DNA of 64,000 nucleotides from Burkholderia sp. D-99 (GTDB lineage Bacteria; Pseudomonadota; Gammaproteobacteria; Burkholderiales; Burkholderiaceae), in assembly GCF_011605345.1 (NCBI RefSeq), contig NZ_JAAOXM010000002.1:930001-994000 (forward strand), read 5' to 3'. The position numbers and the translations under genes were made by a program. This document shows positions 1-8,305 of this stretch, piece after piece (the first letter of the stretch is position 1; every line of letters begins with the position of its first letter). The notes below the pieces were generated by a model. That model was not told where the DNA came from and made no database searches. It saw only the letters and a program-made list of their open reading frames with translations.

Positions 1-77
1 GACCGCTTCTTGACCGCTTCTTGACCGCTTCCTGCCTGCTTCGGGCCTGCTTCGGGCCTGCTTCGGGCCTGCTTCCG
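1..77. repeat. 11-bp tandem repeat, seven units
   Basis: Seven consecutive 11-mers fill the left edge of the window. Units 1-3 are GACCGCTTCTT-like and units 4-7 are GCCTGCTTCGG-like, so the array is two related sub-blocks. It may extend beyond the window. No gene is read through it with confidence. Confidence 0.8.
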
Positions 78-445
78 ACCCGTTCCCGCCCGGTCGGCCG
101 GGGTAATCGGGCGCACCACCGTTCACGCCGGAATCGCAACAGCTCACACGCCGGCGACAGAAAAACACGTCACCGGCCCCTCCTCCCCGGCGGCATCGCG
201 CGGTGTGACAACACCGCAAGCGATCGCGACACATTCACACAAAGATGCGCAGACCTTGACACTACGGCACGTAATGCGTCTGTAATATTTTGAAACGATT
301 CGCAACGACGCCCCGCCCGGGCGTCGTTGCGCAATCACGCCTCGGCAACGCGTAACCGGGATCGCGTCATGGCTTTCAACAGGTTGAGGCATTCATTTTC
401 TCAGCAGTCCTGTCAAATGAATGATCGAGGAAAGGCGGCATCGTG
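78..445. other. Non-coding region with a 13-bp hairpin
   Basis: I see no supported gene here. A perfect 13-bp inverted repeat (arms 301-313 and 319-331, CGCAACGACGCCC and its complement, 5-nt loop) lies about 115 bp upstream of the glycosyltransferase gene. It has no T-run on either side, so it is not a classical intrinsic terminator. It could be a leader hairpin or the terminator stem of a gene to the left. Confidence 0.5.
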
Positions 446-1591
446 ATGAACATTCTGTATACCAACTTCCACGGCGACTACGGCGGCGGCCAGGACACCT
501 ACGTCCGCGACCTCGCCGCCGCGATGAGCCGGCATCATCGCGTGACCGTCGCGTCGCCGGAAGGCAGCCGCCTGTCGCGACTGTTGGAGGACAGTCCCGA
601 CGTGACCATCTTCGACATGGAATTCAAGCCGCGCTGGAACCGGCTGTGCCAGGAAATCGTCCGGCTGCGCCAGCGCATCGTCGCCGAGCGCTTCGACATC
701 ATCCACGTCAACGGGTCCGCCGATCACCGGCAGGTGATGCTCGCACTGCTCGGCTGCCGGTATCGGCCCGCGGTCGTGCTCACCAAGCACAACACCTATC
801 GCGCCGACAGCTTCGGCAACGTGCTGCGCGCCCGGCTGGCAACCGACCACACCATCGCGGTCAGCGACTACGTGGCGGGCATGCTCGCGCTCCGGTCGCC
901 GTATGGCAACGTCACGGTCGTCAAGCACGGCGTGCGCCGGCAGGCCGCGGAACGACTGGCCGGCGACGAAATCCGCCGCCGCAAGATCGCGCTGTTCGGG
1001 CCGTCCGGCGCGGACGCGATCGTGCTGGGCAGCAGCGCCGGCACCGCCCCGGAAAAAGGCTGGATGGACCTCGTCGCAGCGCTGGGCCGCCTGCCCGAAC
1101 ACGAGCGCGAGCGGTTTCGCGTGCTGCTGGTCGGCGCGGAGCCGTCCGGCGAGCAACGCGAGCAGATCGCGCGGCACCACATGGCGTCGCGCACCGCATT
1201 CACCGGGCGCCTCGACGATGTGCGCACGCCGTTCTCGATCATCGACGTGTCGTTCGTGCTGTCGTACCACGAGAGCCTGTCGTATGCGTGCCGCGAAGCG
1301 ATGTCGCTCGGCTGCCCCGCGATCGTGACGCGCGTGGGCGGGCTGCCCGAGAACGTCGAGCCGGGCGTGGACGGCTGGGTCGTCCCGCCGCGCGAGCCCG
1401 AAGCGATCGAGGCCATCCTGCGTGCAATCGTGCGCGAGCCCGCGCGCGTGCGCGCGATGGGACGCAGCGCGCGGCTGAAGGGCAAGCGCGAGTTCTCGTT
1501 CGAACGGTTCGTCGATGCGACGTTGTCCGTCTATCAGAAATCGATTCGACACAACCCCTATCGTTGGGTGACATCCATGAGGTCCGTTTAA
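446..1591 (+). CDS. Glycosyltransferase family 4 (GT-B fold)
   Basis: Predicted to transfer a sugar from a nucleotide-activated donor to a glycan or lipid acceptor at the inner face of the membrane. The N-terminal half has the glycine-rich GDYGGGQDTY loop and a TKHNTYR segment. The C-terminal half has PEKGW, an ESLSYACRE segment matching the EX7E donor-binding motif of GT4 enzymes, and a closing GLPENV...DGWVVPP segment. Length (381 aa) is normal. A GTG three bases upstream (443) is an alternative start; GAGGAAAGG precedes both. The stop overlaps the next start (TAATG), so the two are translationally coupled. Acceptor unknown. Confidence 0.85.
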   Translation: MNILYTNFHGDYGGGQDTYVRDLAAAMSRHHRVTVASPEGSRLSRLLEDSPDVTIFDMEFKPRWNRLCQEIVRLRQRIVAERFDIIHVNGSADHRQVMLALLGCRYRPAVVLTKHNTYRADSFGNVLRARLATDHTIAVSDYVAGMLALRSPYGNVTVVKHGVRRQAAERLAGDEIRRRKIALFGPSGADAIVLGSSAGTAPEKGWMDLVAALGRLPEHERERFRVLLVGAEPSGEQREQIARHHMASRTAFTGRLDDVRTPFSIIDVSFVLSYHESLSYACREAMSLGCPAIVTRVGGLPENVEPGVDGWVVPPREPEAIEAILRAIVREPARVRAMGRSARLKGKREFSFERFVDATLSVYQKSIRHNPYRWVTSMRSV

Positions 1592-2157
1592 TGGCAATGA
1601 ACATCTGGAAGAAGTACTGGGACCTGCGCACGCAGGAGTGCCCGTGCGACGTGCACTTCGTCGAATGGCTGGAAGCCGTTCGCCTCAACGGCATCCGCAT
1701 CTATCACTTCGGCACCGGCGGCCACCACCATGTCGGCACGGAATGCGCGCGGCCGCACCTGAACAACACCGTCTTCGGCGTGACGGCGTCGCCGAAGGAA
1801 TACAAGTCGTACGTCGATCTCGTCACGCGGCAACCGGAGGTGAGCAAGACCTATCTGGCCTATTTCGGCGACATCTATACGAGCAATACGGACCTGCTGC
1901 CAGCGTTCGACGTCGTCACCCTCTTCCATCTGTGCGAGTTCCGCGACGAAACGAACAGCCGCTACGGTGCGAAGACCGATGCGGAAGTGCTCGACCTGTT
2001 TGCACGCCATACCGCGCGCGACGGCCACCTGTTGTTCTACAAGGGCTCGTCGGCGTACCGGAAGGCCGAGCCGATCATCGAGCAATGGGCGGCGAATGCC
2101 GATTTCGTCGAAACCGGCGATTTCAAGACCTTGCGGATTTTCCGCAAGGCCGCGTAA
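1591..2157 (+). CDS. Small methyltransferase-like protein
   Basis: A 188-residue protein coupled by one-base overlap to the glycosyltransferase. It contains GTGGHHHVG, which could act as the glycine-rich SAM loop of a class I methyltransferase, and FDVVTLFHLCEF, which resembles the post-II strand of that fold. A C-terminal strand pattern (FVETGDFKTLRIFRK) also fits. No clear family name comes to mind and the fold call is an inference. The operon context suggests it modifies the same glycan as its neighbours. Confidence 0.6.
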   Translation: MAMNIWKKYWDLRTQECPCDVHFVEWLEAVRLNGIRIYHFGTGGHHHVGTECARPHLNNTVFGVTASPKEYKSYVDLVTRQPEVSKTYLAYFGDIYTSNTDLLPAFDVVTLFHLCEFRDETNSRYGAKTDAEVLDLFARHTARDGHLLFYKGSSAYRKAEPIIEQWAANADFVETGDFKTLRIFRKAA

Positions 2158-2180
2158 TTCCCTGATCTCGCGACCCGCTC

Positions 2181-2915
2181 ATGCTGCTGTCCGCCACGCG
2201 CTACCCGATCCTGATGTATCACCAGATCCGCACGCTGCCGCCGCCGTCCGACCGCCTGCGCGGCCTGAGCGTCGCGCCCGACGCGTTCCGCCGCCAGATG
2301 ACGCTGTTCCGGCGGCTCGGCTACCGCGGCCTGAGCGTGCGCGAACTGCAGCCGTACCTGCGCGGCGAGCGCAGCGGGAAGGTCTTCGGCATTTCGTTCG
2401 ACGACGGCTTTCTCAACGTGCTGACGCATGCGATGCCCGTGCTGGACGCGCTCGGCTTCACCGCGACCTGCTACTTCGTCGCCGGCCGGTTCGGCGGCGA
2501 GAACGACTGGGATGCGGGTGCCGATACGGCACGTTCGTCGCTCATGACGTGCGCGCACATGCTCGCCTGGCGCGATCACGGCCATGAGATCGGCTCGCAT
2601 ACGCTCGATCACGTCGCACTGTCGCACGTGCCGGCCCACGTGTCGGCGGTTCAGATCACCGAATCGAAGCGACGGCTCGAAGCATACAGCGGCCAGCCCG
2701 TCGAATCGTTCTGCTACCCGTACGGCGACCTGGACCCACGCGTGCGCGATCAGGTCGCCGCCGCCGGCTACCGCAACGCGACGACGACCCGGCGCGGTTG
2801 CGCCGATGCGTCCGACGATGCGTTCCTGTTGCCGCGGATTCCGGTGGCGGGCGGGGTCGGTGCGATGCGGCTTTGGTTCAAGTGTGCGAAGGCGCGGGCT
2901 CGCACGCGCAGGTAG
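2181..2915 (+). CDS. Polysaccharide deacetylase (NodB domain)
   Basis: Predicted to remove N- or O-acetyl groups from a glycan. It has the NodB hallmarks: MYHQI near the N-terminus, SFDDGF (the metal/catalytic Asp pair), SHTLDH (the two metal-binding His) and CYPYGD. At 244 residues it is a single catalytic domain. No signal peptide is seen, so it may act on a cytoplasmic or membrane-bound intermediate. It lies 23 bp after the methyltransferase-like gene on the same strand, closing a three-gene glycan-processing operon. The start codon has only a weak ribosome-binding site. Confidence 0.85.
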   Translation: MLLSATRYPILMYHQIRTLPPPSDRLRGLSVAPDAFRRQMTLFRRLGYRGLSVRELQPYLRGERSGKVFGISFDDGFLNVLTHAMPVLDALGFTATCYFVAGRFGGENDWDAGADTARSSLMTCAHMLAWRDHGHEIGSHTLDHVALSHVPAHVSAVQITESKRRLEAYSGQPVESFCYPYGDLDPRVRDQVAAAGYRNATTTRRGCADASDDAFLLPRIPVAGGVGAMRLWFKCAKARARTRR

Positions 2916-2942
2916 CGCGCGCTGCATCGACCGCATCCATGC

Positions 2943-4199
2943 TTATTCCGGCCGCCGGCTGCGGAATGCGAGCAGGCCGGTCAGCGCGATCACCAGGAAC
3001 ATGACCCATCCCGGCGCGAGTGTCGTCCAGCCTGCGGCCGCGCTGCCGATGAAGTTGCCGAGCATCCCGCCGATCGCCCACGAAATCGCCGACGCACCGA
3101 AATAGCTGCCGGCGTTGCCGTCCGTCGTCAGGTCGGCGAGCGCGATGTTCGACGCGGGAAGAATCAGGCTTTCGCCCAACGTGAAGACGATCGCGATCAC
3201 GATCAGGATCGCGAGCGACGCATCTGCGCCCCGATCGCGGGCGACGAGCAGTGCCGCAATCGCAAAACAGCCGCACAACGCGGCATGCCCGATCACCATC
3301 ATCGATCGCCAGCGCGTACGCTGAAACCAGCCCATGCCAAGCCAGGCGGTGGCGATTCCCATCAGCGCATTCGTGATGTAGAACGGTCTCACGCCGTAAT
3401 AGCCGTGTGCGCCATGCGAAAAGGTCAACGGGATGAATACGTAAATCTGCGTATACACGGTCCAGAACGGCACAAGCGCCCAACAGAGCCGGCGAAACCG
3501 CCTGTCGCCAAACGCGACCAGCACACCGCGCAGCGGGTGCGCGTCGACTGCGTTGTGCCGTCTTCGCCCCGCGATCCACGGGGCGATCAGCGCGAGCGCC
3601 GTGAAGACCGCACCGCTCACCAGAAACGGCAGCGCCCCGTTCGTGTTCGGCACGACGATCAGCAGCGCAGGGCCGATCAACGCCCCGAGATTGAGCGCCA
3701 GGTTGTTCAGCGCGAACACCTTGGGACGCACGGCGCCATCGAGCGAGCCGAAGATCGAATACGCGGTCGTTTCGTAAAGCGCGGCCCCGAGCCCGGACAC
3801 ACACGCCCACATCAACAGGCCCGGCAGCGATCGCGCAAATGCGAATCCGGCAAACCCGGCCGCACGGCAAAGCAGGCCGAGTGTGGTCAGCACACGACTG
3901 CTGAAACGATCCGCCGACGCACCCAGCACCAGCGGCAACAGCCGGCTCGCCAGCAGATTCGCGGTCAGCACGCTGGCGACGCTGCCCGCGTCCAGATGGC
4001 GCTCCATGTCCAGGAACGCCGCAAGCAGCGGCAGCGACCCGAACACCGACAGATTCACGAGGAACTGGAAGACCAGCAGGACCCGCGTCGACACCGGCAC
4101 GCCTTCCACGATTCCGGTGAGCCATGCGGCCGGTTTGTGGTCCTTCTGGTGAAACGGGTCGACTCTGTCGCCGGATGCTCGGCGATCGCAATCATCCAT
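2943..4199 (-). CDS. MFS transporter under a threonine-codon attenuator
   Basis: A 418-residue major facilitator with about 12 hydrophobic segments. The MFS A-type loop is only weakly kept (GASADRF). I placed the start at the second of two adjacent Met codons because GGAGAA lies at proper distance only for this one. Direction is proton-coupled export by family analogy; substrate not visible. Upstream on the same strand are a terminator hairpin, a 25-residue leader peptide with eight Thr codons and a promoter. Transcription is therefore predicted to rise when threonyl-tRNA charging falls. That points to an amino-acid or antibiotic transporter linked to threonine. Confidence 0.85.
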   Translation of the reverse strand: MDDCDRRASGDRVDPFHQKDHKPAAWLTGIVEGVPVSTRVLLVFQFLVNLSVFGSLPLLAAFLDMERHLDAGSVASVLTANLLASRLLPLVLGASADRFSSRVLTTLGLLCRAAGFAGFAFARSLPGLLMWACVSGLGAALYETTAYSIFGSLDGAVRPKVFALNNLALNLGALIGPALLIVVPNTNGALPFLVSGAVFTALALIAPWIAGRRRHNAVDAHPLRGVLVAFGDRRFRRLCWALVPFWTVYTQIYVFIPLTFSHGAHGYYGVRPFYITNALMGIATAWLGMGWFQRTRWRSMMVIGHAALCGCFAIAALLVARDRGADASLAILIVIAIVFTLGESLILPASNIALADLTTDGNAGSYFGASAISWAIGGMLGNFIGSAAAGWTTLAPGWVMFLVIALTGLLAFRSRRPE

Positions 4200-4241
4200 C
4201 ATGTTCTCCGCTGACGTTCGATGCCGGCCAAACGGAGCATG

Positions 4242-4270
4242 AAAAAAGCCCCGTCCGTTTCCGGCGGGGC
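4242..4270 (-). terminator. Intrinsic terminator acting as attenuator of the MFS gene
   Basis: On the minus strand GCCCCGCCG, a GAAA loop and CGGACGGGGC form a 9-bp stem with one bulged A, followed directly by six Ts. It sits between the leader peptide (stop at 4295) and the MFS start (4199), so it would stop transcription before the gene. CCCGCC (4263-4268) in its 5' arm can instead pair with GGCGGG (4319-4324) in leader codons 17-18, which would dismantle the terminator. Confidence 0.85.
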
Positions 4271-4294
4271 TTGGGGTGGGTTCGACACACCGAC

Positions 4295-4372
4295 TTACGA
4301 CGCGCAACCTCCTCCCGGCCCGCCATTGGCGGTCGTGGTGGTGGTCGTAGTCGTGACGAAAAGTGCGTTCAT
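4295..4372 (-). CDS. Threonine-rich leader peptide (attenuator)
   Basis: A 25-codon reading frame ending in TAA. It encodes Met-Asn-Ala-Leu-Phe-Val, then eight consecutive Thr (codons 7-14: ACG ACT ACG ACC ACC ACC ACG ACC), then ANGGPGGGCAS. It is built like the ThrL leader of the enterobacterial thr operon but precedes a transporter gene. The Thr run ends six bases before GGCGGG, the segment that could form the antiterminator. A ribosome stalled there would leave that segment free. The predicted transcript begins at or next to the A of this ATG, so the leader would be translated without a ribosome-binding site. Confidence 0.8.
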   Translation of the reverse strand: MNALFVTTTTTTTTANGGPGGGCAS

Positions 4373-4378
4373 GTGAAG

Positions 4379-4407
4379 AATCTAGTCAACCTGCTGTCGG
4401 CCGTCAA
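4379..4407 (-). promoter_or_regulatory. Sigma-70 promoter of the leader/MFS unit
   Basis: Read on the minus strand: -35 TTGACG (4402-4407), 17-bp spacer, -10 TAGATT (4379-4384). Six bases separate the -10 from the leader ATG (4372), which places the expected start of transcription on that ATG. Confidence 0.7.
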
Positions 4408-4542
4408 TACGCCGATTGCGTGGCCGGTCAAACAGGCAGTCCGTCGAAATCATGGAAAACGCGCCGTTCTTCCCGATATCGCGCGACCGCCGAACCGTAC
4501 AGCCGTCCACGCAGGTCGCGCCTCCCCTTTTCGGCAATGCAC

Positions 4543-5481
4543 TCACCGCTGGAAAGCCCTGCGCATCTGCGCGCCGGCTACGTCGAACACCTGGCGGGCC
4601 GCCGACGTCACGCCGGCCATATGGATGCACGCATGGATCATCCCCGGCAGCACGACGTAATCGACCGCCACACCGGCCGCCCGCAATTGCTGCGCATACG
4701 CGTGCGCGTCGTCGCGCACCGGATCGTACTCGCACGCCAGCAACGTGGCCGGTGGCAATCCCTCGAGCGAAGCCGCCCGCAGCGGCGACACGCAGGGCGA
4801 CCCGCCGTCGGCCGGATCGGTCAGGTACATGTCGAAGCAATACCGCATGATCTCTTGCGTCAGGTAGTATCCCTGCCCGCAAGTCCGATAGGACGTCGAG
4901 CTCATCGACGCATCCAGCGGCGGGTACAGCAACAGCTGATGCGCGATCGGCGGGCCGCCCCGCTCCCGTGCGACCAGACAGGCAGCCGCCGCCAGGTTTC
5001 CTCCGGCACTGTCGCCGCCGACGGCGATGCGCGCCGGGTCCAGCCCCAGGCCAGCCGCCTCGTGGCATACCCAGTCCAGCGCATCGCAGAAATCCTCCAG
5101 CGGCACCGGAAACCGGTGCTCCGGCGCAAGCCGGTAGTCGACCGACAGCACGACGCATTGCGTCGCGTTGGCCAGCGCGCGGCAAGGATTGTCGTAGAGC
5201 TCGAGTGTGCCGAGGCACCACCCGCCGCCGTGTGCATAAACGATCGCCGGCTGGCGTGCCGCGCCCGCCGACGTGACCGATGGCCAGTAAGCCCGCACGC
5301 GAATCTGCTGCCCGTCGCGCGTGGGCACCTCAAAGGTTTCCGTACGGTCGACCGTTTCCAGCGGTCCATGCCAGCCCCGCAGTGCCGTATCAGTCGCCTG
5401 CCGCAACGCGTCCAGCGACGCAGGCGCCTCGGCCACGGCCAGTTGCTCCAGCAATGACGCGATGTTGATGTCGATCGGCAT
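4543..5481 (-). CDS. Alpha/beta hydrolase-3, HSL-type esterase
   Basis: Carboxylesterase/lipase of the hormone-sensitive-lipase family, cytoplasmic, 312 residues. The oxyanion-hole motif HGGGW is at 84-88. The nucleophile is Ser158 in GDSAGG. The likely acid is Asp253 in the CEYDPVRD segment and the His is His283 in the PGMIH segment, so the triad is complete. The start follows the stop of the next hydrolase gene by 2 bp. It is the last gene of a three-gene operon opposite a TetR gene; substrate unknown. A longer reading frame upstream exists but overlaps the neighbour. Confidence 0.88.
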   Translation of the reverse strand: MPIDINIASLLEQLAVAEAPASLDALRQATDTALRGWHGPLETVDRTETFEVPTRDGQQIRVRAYWPSVTSAGAARQPAIVYAHGGGWCLGTLELYDNPCRALANATQCVVLSVDYRLAPEHRFPVPLEDFCDALDWVCHEAAGLGLDPARIAVGGDSAGGNLAAAACLVARERGGPPIAHQLLLYPPLDASMSSTSYRTCGQGYYLTQEIMRYCFDMYLTDPADGGSPCVSPLRAASLEGLPPATLLACEYDPVRDDAHAYAQQLRAAGVAVDYVVLPGMIHACIHMAGVTSAARQVFDVAGAQMRRAFQR

Positions 5482-5483
5482 GT

Positions 5484-6368
5484 TCAGCGGCTCCGCTCCA
5501 GGAACGGCAGCAGGTGGCCGATGAATGCGTCGGGTGCCTCTTCCATGATGAAGTGTCCGCAAGCCGGGACGACCGCGCCCTGCAGATCGGTCGCGTTGTC
5601 GCGCATCGTGACCAGCGGCGCATCGCCGGTGGCATGTTCGGCACCAATGGCGAGCACGGGCATCGTCAGTTTGCGCTGCGCCCGCTCCTGGTTCTGCCGG
5701 ATCGTCTCCGGAATCGCGCGGTAATAGGAGAAGCCGCCGCGCAAGCCGCCCGGGGCCGCATAGGCGTCGATATACACGTCGACCGCCACGCAATCGCGCC
5801 GGAACGACCAGCGGTTGAACATGAACTCCAGATACGCCCGCTCACGCCCCGCAATCAGCGTCTCGGGCAGGTCGGCCAGCTGGTTGAACATGAAATGCCA
5901 CAGAAAGATGTTCTCCTCCGGCGGAGCGAAGATCGACGGCGCGGGTGCCAGCCCGGGGATCACCGCTTCCGTGAGCGCCAGCGACTTCACCGCCTCGGGC
6001 CGATCGCTCGCCAGCGCGTAGGCCACCCACATGCCGACGTCGTGGCCGGCCACCTGGTACACGTCGAAGCCGAGCTGCACCATCACGCGATGCAACGTCG
6101 CCGCCGTGTGCCCCGTGTCGTAACCCGCATGCGGCCGATCGGAGTAGCCGGTACCGGGCGGATCGACCGCGACGGCCATGAAGCCGCGCGCGGCGAGCGC
6201 CTGCATCACATGACGCCATGCGTACCAGGTTTGCGGCCATCCCGGAATCAACAGGACAGGGGTACCCGCGCCGGCCGTGACGCAATGGATGCGCTCGCCG
6301 TCGATGCGTACGTATTGATGAGCAAAGCCTTGGGCGTCGGCCGACGACGGCTTAAGTTGAGCGGACAT
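5484..6368 (-). CDS. Alpha/beta hydrolase, epoxide hydrolase/dehalogenase-like
   Basis: A 294-residue alpha/beta hydrolase whose nucleophile position is Asp110 in GHDVG. This marks the epoxide hydrolase/haloacid dehalogenase branch rather than Ser esterases. PGWP (42-45) is the HGXP-equivalent oxyanion loop and His272 in CGHFIMEEAP is the catalytic base. A helical cap lies between roughly 140 and 230. It is the middle gene of the operon, 32 bp after the TIM-barrel gene. Whether it opens epoxides or removes halogen cannot be told from sequence. Confidence 0.85.
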   Translation of the reverse strand: MSAQLKPSSADAQGFAHQYVRIDGERIHCVTAGAGTPVLLIPGWPQTWYAWRHVMQALAARGFMAVAVDPPGTGYSDRPHAGYDTGHTAATLHRVMVQLGFDVYQVAGHDVGMWVAYALASDRPEAVKSLALTEAVIPGLAPAPSIFAPPEENIFLWHFMFNQLADLPETLIAGRERAYLEFMFNRWSFRRDCVAVDVYIDAYAAPGGLRGGFSYYRAIPETIRQNQERAQRKLTMPVLAIGAEHATGDAPLVTMRDNATDLQGAVVPACGHFIMEEAPDAFIGHLLPFLERSR

Positions 6369-6400
6369 ATCGAATATTCCTGACAGTGAGGGGAAACGGC

Positions 6401-7456
6401 TCAGGCAATGCCGAGCATGTCGTGGATTTGCCGTTGATCGACCGCAGCACCGGCGAAGTCGTCGAAGACGCGCTCCGTCACCCGGATGATGTGGTCGTTG
6501 ATGAACGCGACGCCTTCACGCGCACCGTCCTCCTGATCCTTGAGGCAGCATTCCCACTCGAGGGTGGCCCATCCTGCGTAGTCGTACTGAGCAAATTTCG
6601 AAAAAATCGCCTTGAAGTCGACCTGACCGTCGCCGAGCGAACGGAAACGGCCGGCCCGCTCCAGCCATGAACTGTAGCCGCCATAGATGCCCTGGCGCCC
6701 AGAAGGCAGAAATTCGGCATCCTTCACATGGAACATGCGGATGTGGTCGCGATAGATGTCGATATACGCCAGATAGTCCAGCTGTTGCAGCACGAAATGG
6801 CTGGGATCGAACAGCATCTTGCAGCGCGCGTGCTGGCCGACCAGCGCATGGAAGCGCTCGAAACTCACGCCGTCGTGCAGGTCTTCGCTGGGATGGATCT
6901 CATAGCAGAGGTTGACGCCGTTTTCGTCGCAGACGTCGAGAATCGGCCGCCAGCGGCGCGCCAGCTCGTCGAAGGCCGTCTCGATCAGGCCGGCGGGCCG
7001 TTGCGGGAACGGAAACAGGTAAGGCCACGCGAACGAGCCCGAAAAGGTGCCCATGTCGGTCAGCCCCAGGCGGCGTGAAGCCCGTGCCGCCAGCTCGAGC
7101 CGGTCCAGCGCCCATGCCGTGCGCGCGGCCGGGTTGCCGCGCACGGCCTCGGGCGCAAAGCTGTCGCACATGGCGTCGTACGCCGGATGCACGGCGACCA
7201 GTTGCCCGAAGATGTGCGTGGTCAGTTCGCTGATCTCCAGCCCATGTTCGGCCAGCATGCCCTTCACGTCGTCGCAATAGGCCTGGCTTTCCGCGGCGGT
7301 CTCCACGTCGAACAGCCGGCCGTCCCACGCGGGAATCTGCAGCGCCTTGAAGCCGACGCCGGCCGCCCATTGCGCGATATTCGGCAAGCTGTTGAACGGC
7401 GCCGCATCGTCGGCGAACTGCGCGAGATGGAGACTGGGGCCCTTGAGGGTACGCAT
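6401..7456 (-). CDS. Sugar phosphate isomerase/epimerase-like TIM-barrel protein
   Basis: A 351-residue protein of the xylose-isomerase-like AP endonuclease-2 superfamily. Visible features are the metal-ligand pattern CYEIHPSE, the LFDPSHF segment (Asp and His ligands), FHVKDAE, and TLEWECC near the C-terminus (last Glu ligand). The start is set by GGAG eight bases upstream; an earlier in-frame Met is out of register with any ribosome-binding site. It is the first gene of the operon divergent from TetR, with the putative operator 16 bp upstream of its start. Likely role is isomerisation of a sugar or polyol derivative. Confidence 0.8.
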   Translation of the reverse strand: MRTLKGPSLHLAQFADDAAPFNSLPNIAQWAAGVGFKALQIPAWDGRLFDVETAAESQAYCDDVKGMLAEHGLEISELTTHIFGQLVAVHPAYDAMCDSFAPEAVRGNPAARTAWALDRLELAARASRRLGLTDMGTFSGSFAWPYLFPFPQRPAGLIETAFDELARRWRPILDVCDENGVNLCYEIHPSEDLHDGVSFERFHALVGQHARCKMLFDPSHFVLQQLDYLAYIDIYRDHIRMFHVKDAEFLPSGRQGIYGGYSSWLERAGRFRSLGDGQVDFKAIFSKFAQYDYAGWATLEWECCLKDQEDGAREGVAFINDHIIRVTERVFDDFAGAAVDQRQIHDMLGIA

Positions 7457-7471
7457 GATCAACTCCAATTG

Positions 7472-7487
7472 TTTGTCGATTGACAAA
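7472..7487. promoter_or_regulatory. Putative TetR operator
   Basis: TTTGTC-GATT-GACAAA, a perfect 6-bp inverted repeat with a 4-bp centre, lies in the 110-bp gap between the divergent TIM-barrel operon and the TetR gene. The position fits repression of the operon and autoregulation. Confidence 0.6.
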
Positions 7488-7566
7488 GAATAGAATGCGG
7501 GAACGGCGCGTGTCAACACGGCGCGCGATAAAATCGGCGCACGATGTGACGACGGACGACATGAAT

Positions 7567-8172
7567 ATGGCGGGACGACCGAGAGAATTTGATCGCGACA
7601 TGGCGCTGAAACGCGCGATGCTGGCGTTCTGGCGACGCGGCTACGAAGGCACGTCGATGGCCGATCTGGTCGAAGCGATGGGCATCGCGTCAGCGCGCAT
7701 CTATGCCGCCTTCGGCAGCAAGGAAACCCTGTTCCATGAGGCCGTGGGGCTCTACGAGCAAAACGAAGGCGGCTTCGCCGATCGTGCGCTCGGCGAGGAA
7801 ACCGATGTCCGCGCGGCCGTCGAACGGATGCTGCGCGATGCCGTCGCCGCCTATACCAAACGCGGCCAGCCGCACGGATGCATGGTGGTTACCGCCGCGA
7901 CCAACTACTCCGCCGAAAACGAAGGGGTCATGGAATGGCTGGCCGCCCATCGGCGCGCACGCACGCAATCGATCGCCGAGCGCTTGCAGCTCGCAGCCGA
8001 GCAGGGGCAGCTCGCGCGAGGCACCGACATCAAGGCGCTGGCCGATTTCTATGCGACGCAACTGCACGGCATTTCCGTTCAATCCCGCGACGGGGTATCG
8101 AAAGAGCGCCTGCTCGCATCCATCGGGCCGGCGATGATGCCGCTCGCGATGGCGGTGCGTGACAGCGCGTGA
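7567..8172 (+). CDS. TetR-family transcriptional regulator
   Basis: About 201 residues. The N-terminal HTH starts at GRPREFD and includes the recognition region DLVEAMGIASARIYAAFGSK. The C-terminal ligand domain has a GCMVV segment typical of the AcrR/TetR_C group. Starts at 7561 and 7567 are equally possible; neither has a strong ribosome-binding site. It is divergent from the isomerase/hydrolase operon and probably represses it until a substrate-derived ligand binds. Confidence 0.88.
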   Translation: MAGRPREFDRDMALKRAMLAFWRRGYEGTSMADLVEAMGIASARIYAAFGSKETLFHEAVGLYEQNEGGFADRALGEETDVRAAVERMLRDAVAAYTKRGQPHGCMVVTAATNYSAENEGVMEWLAAHRRARTQSIAERLQLAAEQGQLARGTDIKALADFYATQLHGISVQSRDGVSKERLLASIGPAMMPLAMAVRDSA

Positions 8173-8305
8173 CGCAGCGCGACGCGCGGGATACGGCGTT
8201 CTTGTAGTCACTCGGAAGCCGTCCGGGAACGCGGTCTCGCCGTCACGCTCGGGTTTGAGCACGCCGACACATGTTGCCATTCAGCATTCAAGGAATGACC
8301 GGAAA

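Noticed and set aside
21..293. A 90-codon frame at the left edge
   Set aside because: It reads through the tandem repeat, has no ribosome-binding site and gives a low-complexity Arg/Ser-rich product.
421..1590. Extension of the 1591 gene frame back to 421
   Set aside because: The upstream part is an out-of-frame reading of the glycosyltransferase gene; the natural start is the ATG overlapping its stop codon.
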